From: Setophaga petechia | Lineage: Eukaryota; Chordata; Aves; Passeriformes; Parulidae | DNA length: 64,000 nt | Direction of reading: 5' to 3' | Assembly (NCBI GenBank): GCA_024362935.1 | Contig: JANCRA010000003.1 | Coordinates: 6,190,001-6,254,000, forward strand | In this document: piece after piece, positions 46,401 through 57,370 of the stretch | How the letters are laid out: the number at the start of each line of letters is the position of its first letter | Numbering within the stretch: position 1 is the stretch's first letter | The notes under the pieces: model-generated | Seen by the model: only the letters and a program-made list of their open reading frames with translations | What the model was told of the DNA's origin: nothing | The model's database searches: none | Position numbers and translations under genes: made by a program

Positions 46401-48259
46401 TTCACTGTGAAAGAGAAATAGTACCAAGCAGCTAGATATTTTAGTTTAGTCTAATAATCACAGTTCAGAGATAAAATAGGGAGGTGGGTGGATAAACCCT
46501 TGGGAAGCTCTGATCCATTGGGCATGCTTAGACCAAACTTAGCAAACCTTGTCAGTGCAGTATTCTAGAAAAATTACTGCATCTCAGCATGGATTACCTT
46601 TTTTCCAGGTTTTCTCAGGAGACTCCTCACTTTTAAATTGTGTGAGCAGGCTGTGATGCTCTGGTTAGAAACACAACATCTTCTCATGAACCCTCTCATC
46701 AACGCACTCTCAAATGCAGCCTAGAGAAACTCTCTTGCTTCCTTTCACTCTTGAACTCTTTCCTGCACATCTTCAAAAGGATGAGCAGAGATTGATGACC
46801 TCAAAGCCAGGTGTACAAAGTGGTAAACTGAGGCTCTTCTGTGGAGAAAAGGCCTTTTTCACACTGGCAAATTAACTGAAAGAGGTCTCTGCTTCTGTGT
46901 AGCTGCACTAAATACCAGGCTGCCTGCAAAGGCTCTTTCTCTTTAATTACACAAAAAGGAGCATCAAATGCCTAAAATCAGCTCCAGAATCTTCTTCTTA
47001 AGGAAACAGAAGTCAGGGAAGAGTCCACCTGGTAATTGTCCTCTGAAATAATCATGGTGACTGTCTCTCTAATATCACAATTGGATTTCTGCGTTTGGGC
47101 ATGACGCAGGATGGTCCAAGCTCAAAGAAATTGGACTGGCAACAAATCAATTCACTATTCTGTAATAAGATCTGATTTGTTCCTCCAAAGAGAAGCATTT
47201 AATTAAAGTAATGATGTATGAATGCATAGGCATCCATGAAGGTGCCTGTTCAAGGACAAGCCAGAGTTGGCTAATACACCTCACAGGAGTTGCAGCTATA
47301 GCTACCAGGGATGATAAATCTGAAATAACAGCCAAATGCTTCAGCTAAAAATGGTGGTGCCAAAGTATAAACCACAACTGATTCCATGGAAACTTTTCAA
47401 AGTTAATATATGGGGGAAAGGTTATGGACTGGAAAGTAGGGGGAATTTAAAAGATGTTGATAGACCCACAGGGAATTTTTCTGAGTCCTGATCAGAGAGG
47501 CAGTGCCAACATATTATGTCAAAATTATAGGGGACAAAATAGATTTGGGGCCATGATGAAGGAACATGATTGATGAGTGCAAATTTGAGAAGCTAGAATA
47601 ATATGGTGAGATAAGTGATGTCTTTGCAATGACTCCAGTGAGGCCTGGATTTGTTAAGTGCTATAAAGTTGTGTCCAACACAGTGCAAACCACCAGTTAT
47701 GTATTTTTGTCTGTTTTTAAAGCCTCAGTTTTTATACTAAAAAGCGTCATTTAAAACTACTTCAAATATAAAGAGAAGCCACAGTGAGTGAAAAAATACA
47801 GTGCAGATAAATATACCAAATTAATTCTAGGTGGAGGTAATGCCTTCTTTGATATTTGTCAAGAAAATTGATCACTATTAGGCAGAAAAGAGAAGACATT
47901 GAAGACCTTGGGATCTTCCCAGAATGAAACACAATCCGAGAACTGAATACACAGAAGAAGAAATCAAAATGGAGCTGTGTGAAAATAGTAAAAGCATAAT
48001 CATACCTACATTATTGCCTGTGAACCCTGACCAAGAGCTTTACCTTTTCAGGATTATGCAGAGACTACAATCCTATCCCAGTAGTTTGCCATCCACCAAC
48101 TAAAGCAAAAAGGGAAAGGAATTGAAATTTTATCTTTGTTTGAAAAAATGGAAACTCTCTAGAATTTCTGTGGTTTTGCCCTAGATGACACATGAATTTT
48201 GCAGAGAAGCTGGGATTTAAGTTCTATCACATTCCTCACTTTCTCACAGAGCATTCCTC
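43447..48259. other. Intergenic or intronic DNA, no gene seen
   Basis: Nearly 5 kb without a supported gene. Overlapping frames on both strands at 43316-43950 and 44649-45064 look random. An AT-rich inverted pair ATTATATT/AATATAAT lies at 44149-44169. T-rich and C-rich low complexity occurs at 44994-45035. Confidence 0.6.
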
Positions 48260-48720
48260 CTTTTCAGATACATGTTCAGAATCCAAGTTATTGGGGAACT
48301 CAAGAATTACAGGAACAGAAGGGACAACAGAAGGAGCACTGGATGTTTTTACTCCATGCACATCCTCCAGAGAAGCTTATTACAATGCTCATAGTATTGC
48401 CATCAAAAGTTGTTTCTAATGTCCAACCTGAATCTTCCCTATTTTCGTCAGTTCAAGAGCATTAGTTCTTGTTTACTGCCATCAGATGAGGAGGAAAGCT
48501 CATTTCCTTCTTCCCTCCAGCAGCAGTTTTATATATTTGAAGTCTATTAGCCCCATTCCTGTTATACTTCTATAGACTAAACAATCCCTAGTCATTCAAT
48601 TTTTCTTTATAACATCTTGATTGGTATTTGCTGGTCTCTGGACTTTTTCCTGTTTATCCCCTTCCTGCTTGTAGCACTGAAGTACTCAAGCTAAGGCCAG
48701 CCAAGAGCATCTCCAGGCAA
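48260..48720 (-). mobile_element. Old CR1/L3-like LINE 3' region, antisense
   Basis: On the plus strand the order of words is that of a reverse-complemented ancient amniote CR1/L3: 'tctaatgtccaacctgaat', then 'ttatatatttgaagtctatt', 'tatagactaaacaatcc', 'tctttataacatcttgattg' and 'gtctctggactttttcctg'. All segments appear in the expected order over about 400 bases, so identity is secure though divergence is high and limits are approximate. The frames at 48192-48465 lie in it and are not genes. Confidence 0.75.
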
Positions 48721-51125
48721 CAAAGAAAACCATTCAATTCCCTGTCATAATGGAGAAAGCTGCACCATTTTCCTGCTTTTAAAGAAAGTTAGGAACCAAG
48801 ACCATGGTTAAAGGTCAGCTTTTCTTGCTCAGCTGGCCCAGGTCAAAGAGGAACTCACAACAAGCTGGATTTGAAGACTGCACCAACCCCTTCACTGAGG
48901 TGTAAATTTTATTGTATTGAAATTTCACAGCACCACCACAGCCATGTTCCCTCCAGCACCCTGAAATGGCTCAGAGCAGTCCTTTGTGCTATGTAAATGT
49001 GCCAGCACATTGGAGTTGATCAAACATCTCCACACTTCACTTCTGTTCATGAGCTTTAGTAATCTAAAGCTGATACACAACTGATGGACAGAGAGGAAAG
49101 TGAACAAGAGACAAAACCTTGTGCTGGGTTCAAGAAGAAGCTGCAGCGACCTGAATGTCACTGGTAACTCCAAACCTCATTTATCACATGTTAAATATTA
49201 CTGGTCAAATATTTCTCATTTTTTAAAAAACAAAGCAACATTAACAGGCCTGGATCACACTTCCAAAATTTTTTAACGTTTGTATGTTGTACATCTGTAA
49301 AACAGCCTCGCTTTAATCCAGGAAAAACTGCACAATGATCACTGGGAAAAATTTGGGGGGAAAAGAAAAAAAAATAGAAATCAAGTGGAACATTTCATTG
49401 AACCAGTCTCAGTCACCCTCCAGGCAGAGTTCTAGGAGAAAAGGTATTATTCTTAGTCATTGGTCATCTCTTCCTGATTCTAGTTAAAAGTCTTTTCCCA
49501 TTGTCACATGATAAGCAAAAAACAAATACTAACATGGATAACTAGGATAAACAGAAATCATGGGCTTCTGCATAACACTGCTTTGGTCAATTAGCACAAA
49601 TTATATTTTACAGTAATCAGTCTTAGGAGGGGGTGAGTGAAATTAAGCTGATATGTTAATTTCATGGTTTGAGGTGCTTCCTTTTTTTCCCCATTTTTTC
49701 CCCTTCTAGATGAAACCATGTACCTAAATATCCCAAGTATTGTTAGTATTTTCAAGCTCTCTGCATAAAGTTTTGAAATGGAAAATTTCTAAAATATAGG
49801 TCTGCATGTGTGCATAAGACTATTATATTTGAGACTACTATGTTAACTAGCTAGCACAAATAAAGATGGCTAGAAAACATATTTATTAAGGTGGTTTTTT
49901 TTAAAAGCAAAATCAGGTACTTTCTAAGCAAAAAGATCCTGTAAATTTATCAATTAGAAAATTAATCTAGGGTTACAATGGTATTTTTACCACAGTAGTA
50001 TAAATGTGAAACATTTTGTTCTTCCTGTGTTTGGGTTTTTTCTTCACCAAGCATTGAAAAGCTGAAGCAATACTTTTGTCCTTGTCTGCTCTAAATATCC
50101 GTATATAACAAAGTAGTTCATAATATAAACATATGGCTCAAAGCCTAAAAGGCTGTTGTGGGTTTAAACACAGCTTCCAGATAGGTCAAACCTCTGTATG
50201 GAGCAATGGGTAACAAAACCAACAATGGAAAGAAACAAAACAGCAAAAATACTTTTCCCAGAAGGCACTATTTCCCTGGTTTTCTTTTTTGCTTGCTGCA
50301 CCAAGCTGCGAATTCATGCCATCAACCTGTAACTGGTTCCCTGCACACTCCAGGGAGAAGAACAAATCCCCAGTTTATTTCTAGATTTTCCCAATCTAGT
50401 TGAACATGAACATAAGCATCTCCTGCCTGTGTTATAGCCCCAGAACCAAGCTGAGCCCTGCTGCTCTGTGTGGCTGCATGGAAGACATTCATCTCCTGGT
50501 TCTTCACAGCTTGCCAGTGACCCTGGGGAGATGCAGTGGGAACCAGCTCTCTCTGGCCCCGTTAATTTCAATATTTTATGTTTACCTCTATAAACATTGC
50601 AGTCACCACATTTTACAGTCATGAAAACCAAGGTGACTGCCTGCCATCACTCATCAGCTCAGCAGTGACTACACATGGAATGAGATAATGCCACATGAGA
50701 GGCTGTTTGTGGAGACCTTTTTTCAATTTGCACATGCCAGTATCCACACTGGTTGTGACACTGTCCAGGCCAACGAGGGCAACAGCACTGTGTGATCTCT
50801 GTGACAGGGAATCTCTCTAATGAAGCAGAAGCAATGAATCTGTCCCACCAAGGAAGCCAGACCTGTTTGATGCAGCTCAGACATCATGTCCATAATTTTC
50901 TATCATCAGGCTAGGTGAATATGTTCAAATAATGAGCTCTATTCAAGGGAATTGATTTCTTCATTTTGATTTATTTGAGGCAGAAAAGTGAGACTAGATT
51001 TACTGAACATATTACTCCTACCTGGTTTAGCATTGTTTTAGTACTTTAGTGCTGCTGTTTTTCTAATTAAATAGGTAAAATCTCAACCTGTTTATTGTGT
51101 TCTGGCATCTAGTTACTAACCATAG
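48721..51125. other. Intergenic or intronic DNA, no gene seen
   Basis: Unique sequence with simple tracts at 49357-49377 (G6 then A-rich) and 49681-49706 (T- and C-rich). Frames at 50206-50631 on both strands overlap and show no domain. Confidence 0.6.
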
Positions 51126-51195
51126 TTTCATGGAATCATAGAAATATTTAGGTAGTATAGAAAAAGACCTATAAATTCATCAAGTCCAACAATAA
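51126..51195 (-). mobile_element. CR1 3' tail remnant, antisense
   Basis: 'ttcatggaatcatagaaat' followed by 'tagaaaaagacct' and 'catcaagtccaac' is a diverged reverse-complemented CR1 3' end. Only about 70 bases remain, so it is a very short 5'-truncated copy. Confidence 0.7.
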
Positions 51196-51611
51196 ATTTG
51201 ATTTCTCTTTAAAATTAACTTTTTAAAATAATTATATTATTTTCTTATGAAACATTTTCAAAGCATCCATGTTTTATTTCTTCAGAGCCAGAGGAATAAC
51301 TCAAGAGTTTTCTTCAGGAACATTGCAGAAGCCTCTCCTTCAGCCCTTCTGAGCTCCCATGGTCATTGAAGAGTGTTGAATTCCAATCAAGCAGACTCTA
51401 GCAATAATCAGATGGCTGGATAAAAAACTGAATTTGTCTATTGCACAACATGTGGATCTTCACAAGACACACCATCCTAGGATTCATTATCTTTGCAGAC
51501 AGTCTGGAGGAGCAACTCACAAGTTACCCCACAGTGAGTGAGATCAGAGCCAGGCCTTTTCTTTCAAGTTATGTTCCTATTTAAGTAAAAATTGATTCAG
51601 GGCTAATTTTT

Positions 51612-51635
51612 TTAAAATATATATATATATTTTAA
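51612..51635. repeat. (AT)n core in a 24-base palindrome
   Basis: A short AT repeat bounded by TTAAAA and TTTTAA, making 24 bases of perfect self-complementarity. Confidence 0.8.
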
Positions 51636-53091
51636 GTAACAGGGAGTAAAAGCAATACCCTGAGTACATCTCCAGTTTTGAAGAGCAGCACAAGCTCCTT
51701 GAGGGGGTAGCTCTGTACGTATCTGTGCCGCTGATGGCGATACCGCATTTTGAATCAACTCCCATTTCCCCTTAATTGTTCTGTCAACCTGTTTGGGATC
51801 TCATCTACCTTCCTCATTATGGCCTTCAGAGGGAGGGCTCCTACCACACTGAGAGTCAAGAGCAGATCATGTCCCTCATTTAGACCCAACACATCTTTCC
51901 ACAGCCCACTAATTGCATGGCAGCCCAGGCTCATTTGTCTTCCCAGATCGTTAAAATTCATCACCATGCTGTGTGAGCTCTCACTCCTGCCCTTGGATGG
52001 GCAGCTGTAGATTATTTAGCCACACCAATCCCTAATGTTTTTAACTAGGAACTGACCCCAGCACCTGAGCACCTGCTGGGCTCTTAGTCTCTGTCATGTT
52101 AAAAGAGTGCACAGAAGGACTCAAGCCATCAAAAGCATCCTGCTGCATTACATTAAATATTGATAAAAAATATGCAAATTGCTTATTGATCTTCTCCAGG
52201 AAGGGCTGAGATAATGAGAGAGGGACTGTTTGAGATGATGCTCGGGATTTTTAACTTTTTTTTTTTTTACATTAGACTGTTGTTGATAGCTGAAGTTAAT
52301 GAGGTCTTTTGGTTCACTCAGTATTTCAGACCTTACCACTAGTTTGATGATAAAAGAAATCAATGCACCTTTATTGTGCATCACTACCAGCAAGTGCCCT
52401 GCAAAGGGCAGGAGTATTTGTACAGGTGCAGTGCCAGCACTCTTTACTAACTTTACCTGTACTGCCCTGGTTAATATTGTACTACTCTAAATTGTCTTAT
52501 CCTGCACTGTATTTGTTTTCCAAGGCTGATATTTATCAGAAGTTGATGCTCACACTGTCTCCAACTTATTAGCAGTTCAGTATATAATTAATACCCAGAG
52601 ACCAGTTGTTTTTCCATTCCCCTTTGCTCAGAGCATTAACTGCTTCACATATGCTTCCTACCCTTTGTGTGATTGACATGTGACAGCTTTTAGCTGTCTT
52701 TCTGTGCCTTCATCCTCATGCTGGAAATTTCTTCACACTCACACCCTTGGCTTATCTTTTCTTGTTTTCTTTTCTATCTCCTACTCAAGTTTTTGGGTAC
52801 TTCCTGATACCTCAGTGGAGTAAGCAACCATAAACCCAAAGCAGCTGGAGCAGAGCACTCTTGCCCCCACAAGAACCATCCATTTGAAACCAAAAATCTG
52901 TCTCACCTGGGTTACCTGCAGGATGTTATTTCTGAACCCCCAACAGACCTAATTCCAGACAGGAATACTGTAGATGTGGCTACAAGAATTCTCCCTCTGC
53001 AACTGGACCCTGTTAAACAAATTCCTGGGGTGCCTCTATCTTGTCAGGCAAGAAAGAAGCCAAAGAAAAAAACTTCATATTCTCACTATAA
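51636..53091. other. Intergenic or intronic DNA, no gene seen
   Basis: Unique sequence. A T13 run lies at 52256-52268, and a small hairpin TGCCCT/AGGGCA with loop GCAA at 52395-52410. No exon is supported. Confidence 0.6.
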
Positions 53092-53614
53092 TTATTTACA
53101 TTTTCTCAGAATTTTGATGAGCACATCAGTGCTACAAAAAACCATATTGAGCTGCATTTTTGCCCCAAAAAGTTTACTGCCCTTAGATGAAGAGAGCAGA
53201 TATGATGTGATCTGAATGTGAGAGAGTAACTTTTTGGTAGCAGGGTAACACCTGATGTTTGTCCTTTGCCACATGATCCAACCATGTATCACACTGAGCA
53301 GTGCCCAGGAGACAGGGAAGAACAGGGCAAAGCTTTTTTCATTTATTTTATTTCCCCTTAATAACCTGCAGAGACAGAATGAGAAACTCAGGCAAAGGCA
53401 TTTTGGAGAGGCAGAAAGAGAAGCAGAAGATTTGCTGCAAATTGTAACTGATTTGTGGCAAGACTGCAAATATAACCCAAATCTGGTGGGTTCCATTCTG
53501 CTCCTTGGGATCTTCCAAGTGTTACCAGTGTCCTCTTGGGGAGTTATGCAGGCACCTGCAACAGACAATGCCAACCTGACCTGTGCTTCCAAAAGCAGCA
53601 GCCTATTCAGTTAA
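53092..53614. other. Stretch open on both strands, unrecognised
   Basis: A 166-codon minus frame (53092-53592) overlaps a 119-codon plus frame (53255-53614). Inside the plus frame, residues about 38-70 are charged and helix-like (rich in Glu, Arg and Gln). They are preceded by an acceptor-like pyrimidine tract ending CTGCAG at about 53371. No donor at a plausible distance and no family match is seen. Coding use is possible but unproven; chance is more likely. Confidence 0.15.
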
Positions 53615-55429
53615 TGTTATGAAGTAGTTTTCTCACAGGAAAGTGACCTAGGAAAAGTATTTACAACACAAGCAGACAGCAAGAAATGTAAGTGGAAAAA
53701 AATACTGTTGGCAAAACACCAGAGAGGGGGCAACACCTGGGGATGATGTGTCCAAATGGGATGGTCACACAAAATCTTGGATCTGTCATGCCCAAATTCA
53801 GGTCCTTAGTGTATCAGTTCAAGAGCAGGAATTCAAAACTTTGTTGTAGCTTTGTCCAGGTGCTTAACCCTGAATGTACTCACATTCTCAGTACCCCTGG
53901 CCACATTACACAACTTTACAAACACTACCAACTGTCCTGGCAATGGCCAATGGAAAAACAGAGACATCAACACCTTCATATTTTTGTTCAAATCTTCTGA
54001 GGGTTTGGATATAGAAAATATTAAATATAAAATCTCAAGTACTCTATTCCTAGAACTAGTTACATCCCAGCACCATTAGAAAAAAGTCTAGGAGCAAATA
54101 CTAGATATTCTAGTTCATAGACTGAATATATCTGTATATTTTTTATCATTCTGCATCAACTAAGACCATGGGAGTTTTATCAAGGGAAAATACTCCAATG
54201 AGAGCCTGAAAAAGTTAGTTTCCCAGAGAAAATCAGAAAAATATAAATAAACAATTATTCAAAACTGGATGAAAGAACAAAGTGATTGATGGACTGTACT
54301 TCCCTGTGTACAATTTAAGATTGATACCATACTATTGTGTATGTCAGGGTACAACAGACCTGAATTATTAATTGCTCTATGATTCCCATTCTCTGAATGA
54401 TACACTCCCTCAGTGCTTCTTTCAATGTATATTCTGTACATGTAAAGCAGGAGCAAAAGCATCCCCAGACAAACAGAAACACTTTCAGGTTTGACAGTTT
54501 TTTCCTGCCCCCACCAACAAAAAGAACCAACCAATTTAAAATTGCTAAGCAGCAGGGAAAACATTCCTTTTTTTTCCCCCATCTCTTTCACACCAGAGTA
54601 TTTAATTATGAATTTATTCAAACAAAAATTTCAGAGATCTCACTGCTCCAACAGTCTCTTGCCTGAGGTGCATTCAAGCCCACAAGGGCAGAACAGAAGG
54701 GGAGGAGCAGAGCCCCAGCGTTTCAGACAATCAGCTTTGGAAGCATGTTACAGCCTGTGTGCCTGCCTGGTCCTATTCATTTGCTGTGTTTCAAACAAGA
54801 GTCATTTGCTTGAACACTGGTTTTGGGGTTTTTGCTCGCTTTTTTTGTATGTCAGTTTATTCAAATAAATGAAAATATGTGAAAACAGGAACAAAAGCAA
54901 AAAGCAAGCAAGAAACAATAGGAGGAAGGAGTTAAATGTGACCAATGGAACAGTATTTCTTTTGTCTTTATTAGCTGTATCAGAACTGAAAACACAGACA
55001 AGGGACCTCTCAGTTACACCTGTATAGGCTGAAAATAAAGTCACCGAAGTCATGGGATCTTAATCTGTTAATGAATTCAGAAAAAAATCAAGGTATCTTT
55101 ATGTTTCTTTACCTTACTAAATTTGCAGTTCAAAACTACAATTCCCTTTTAATAAAGGTCACTGTAAACACTTCTGAAGACGCAAACAGGCCTCGGGGTA
55201 GAAACAAACTATATTTGCATCTACCAAATGACCACACTGAACAGTGAGTGGCTCAAAGTAGCCTTCATGTCTATAGAAATGAGATCTGAAATTCCAAAAG
55301 TAGAAGAATGCAATGATCTTACTAATAGTTAGCAATAACCAATTTGTAAAACCAGATGACTTAAAATAAAGTCTGCCAGACAACCTTGCAGTTTGTAGTT
55401 TAGCTGTACAAGAGGTTTGGGTTTTTCAG
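53615..55429. other. Intergenic or intronic DNA, no gene seen
   Basis: Unique AT-rich sequence. Overlapping frames on both strands at 54259-54868 lack any recognised domain. T8C5 low complexity lies near 54570. Confidence 0.6.
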
Positions 55430-55719
55430 GGGATGGTTGTACACCATACAGCAGGCTCTGCAGGAGCTCATCCAGTCCTTGACCTCCAACAGCTCCAGAG
55501 CACCATCAGTTTTTGCCCATGACCTCAGGATCCCATCCACAGCCACAAAAGCAGGCTCCTGTCTTGGTGTTTAGCACCCACCCAGCAGCAGAAGATGCTG
55601 CTGCAGCACTCCAGGAAATCTGTCCAGGCTGCACCCCCTCCTCCAGGGCAGCTTCCCACCTGCAGGGGCTCAGCCACCCCACACTCTGCAAGAAAATGAT
55701 GGATCCTATTTTTCTTAAC

Positions 55720-55858
55720 TTCCCCCATCCCTGGAAGTGTTCAAGGCCATTTTGCATGGGGCTCAAAGCATCCTGTTCTGGGGAAGGTGTCCCAGCCAGG
55801 GAGAATGAGGTGGTCTTTAAGGCCCCTTCAACTCAAACCATTCTATGATTCTACTTGC
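55720..55858 (+). mobile_element. CR1 retrotransposon 3' end
   Basis: 'catccctggaagtgttcaag', 'gaaggtgtcccagccaggg', 'ggtggtctttaaggcccctt' and 'ccattctatgattcta' are in family order and sense orientation. The 8-base terminal repeat (ATTCTATG) is present in about one and a half copies. This is a young-looking copy compared with those at 5, 10 and 48 kb. The GC-richer 55430-55719 immediately upstream may be more of the same element but I cannot match it with confidence; frames on both strands there are not convincing genes. Confidence 0.9.
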
Positions 55859-57039
55859 ATGTCTGCTTTAGCCTTTGTCTGAGAGAAATATATATATTTA
55901 ATATTTGTATAACAGGGCTGCTGGGCAGTTTCAGCGCTCACAACAATGAAAGTAGCAAACACAGTCTACACTGTCCAGAAGTAACATATGTTATTTATTG
56001 ACTGGAAAATGGAAAACTGAAGCATAGAAGCCCACTTAATACTGCAACAACCTGATTCAATATCCACTGAAGTTTTTTATTGTCCTTAACAAGCTTTAAT
56101 AAGCCAGGTTCATAGAATTACTTCTTTACTAAATCAATTACAGAACTACAAGCTATTTTGCAGTAGGACTGGTACTGCTGTTTACTCAGGATATACAATT
56201 ACTGCTGACCACTTTTTTTATCTCTTCCTTCTCTTTTGTTATTTTTCTATGTATTTTCAATAGATTTTGGTGGAGGTCTGCAACTCTGCAATTCAACAAG
56301 TGAAAAAACCAATTATACAGAGATACCAAGATTTTAATGATAAGCATACTTTCTATTTAACAAGAAAAAAAAAAAAGCTGATGAGCCTCAATTTGGAAGA
56401 AAAATAGAATATGAATCACATTAAATATCAAATCTTGACACAAACATCCCCTTTACCCAGTCTCTGATAGAATCACCTGTGATTTTCAGTGGCATCCAGA
56501 TTTAGGTCTAATGATCAAGCTGATAACCACACAAGAGAGGGAAATCAGGACCCATACTGGAAATTCAAGCTGACACTCTGACCTTAACACATGCTGTGGT
56601 GCTTTTCAAAAAAGAGTGCAAGGAGCAGCTTTCTTCCCAATCACATGAGTTCAGACAGAATTGTCACCCCATATTTTTCTTTCCTTCTTTTAGTGTTGTT
56701 AATGATAGCTTAAATATGTTCCAAGGTGGTTAAATATTTTTAAAGGGCCAACTCCTCACATTAGAAAAAGTGCAATCAAAATGTTTCCATTTCATGGGGA
56801 GAATGCTTTTATCCACACAGAGTCTGCAAAGATTTGTTTTATAGTGAGAAGGCAATGTTTTTAAAGAAAAAAAATTTACAATTTTAAATCAGCCAGCTTG
56901 TATTGCCTGTTGGTTTATTTCCAGTGTTCCTTAAAGTAACAGAAAATGTCCTTTTTAAATGCTCAATTTCCTTCAGAAACTAAGCTTGCCAACATGGAAA
57001 ACAAAACATGAGCTCCTAATCTTGCAAGATCTGGAGATC
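55859..57039. other. Intergenic or intronic DNA, no gene seen
   Basis: Very AT-rich unique sequence with short (AT)n near 55890 and an A12 run near 56366. No exon or repeat family is recognised. Confidence 0.65.
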
Positions 57040-57370
57040 TTGAAAATACATTTTATTTTGATATCACCATGAGTTGCTTAAATGCATAATGGTGATGAGA
57101 TTGTTTTTCTGATTTTAATGCAGGTAATGTACTCAGAGCTCAGTGATCCAAGAGAAAATTTCCCAGCAGGCCACACTTGACAAGCAGGTGTCACTCAATC
57201 ATGCACATTTTCACCTCCCTGAGAGGACAGATGGTCCCAGCCTACTTAGCAATTCCATCCTCTGTTGGCAGCCCCTCTCCAATGCAGTGCCATAATAAAG
57301 ATGCTCTGAGATTTGTGTTAATCTGTGGTCTTTGGGGTAAACTGTAAACAAAGTGTGTAGAGTTATCGTT
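57040..57370. promoter_or_regulatory. Candidate conserved noncoding element with inverted T-box half-sites
   Basis: AGGTGTCA (57186-57193) faces TTTCACCTC (57208-57216), giving T-box core half-sites in opposite orientation 14 bases apart. Upstream, ATCACCAT (57063-57070) and ATGGTGAT (57089-57096) are perfect inverted 8-base arms flanking a POU-like AATGCATAAT. The block is repeat-free and of complex sequence. Regulatory function is inference. Confidence 0.3.

Noticed and set aside
43434..47080. The 15-base word 'tctctaatatcacaa' shared between 43434 and 47066
   Set aside because: One or two shared 15-mers are expected by chance in a window this size, and the flanks do not match.
50150..50260. 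Resemblance of 'gttgtgggtttaaacacagc' to the start of some avian retroviral long terminal repeats
   Set aside because: The match is short and stops quickly; no second LTR, primer-binding site or retroviral coding sequence is seen.
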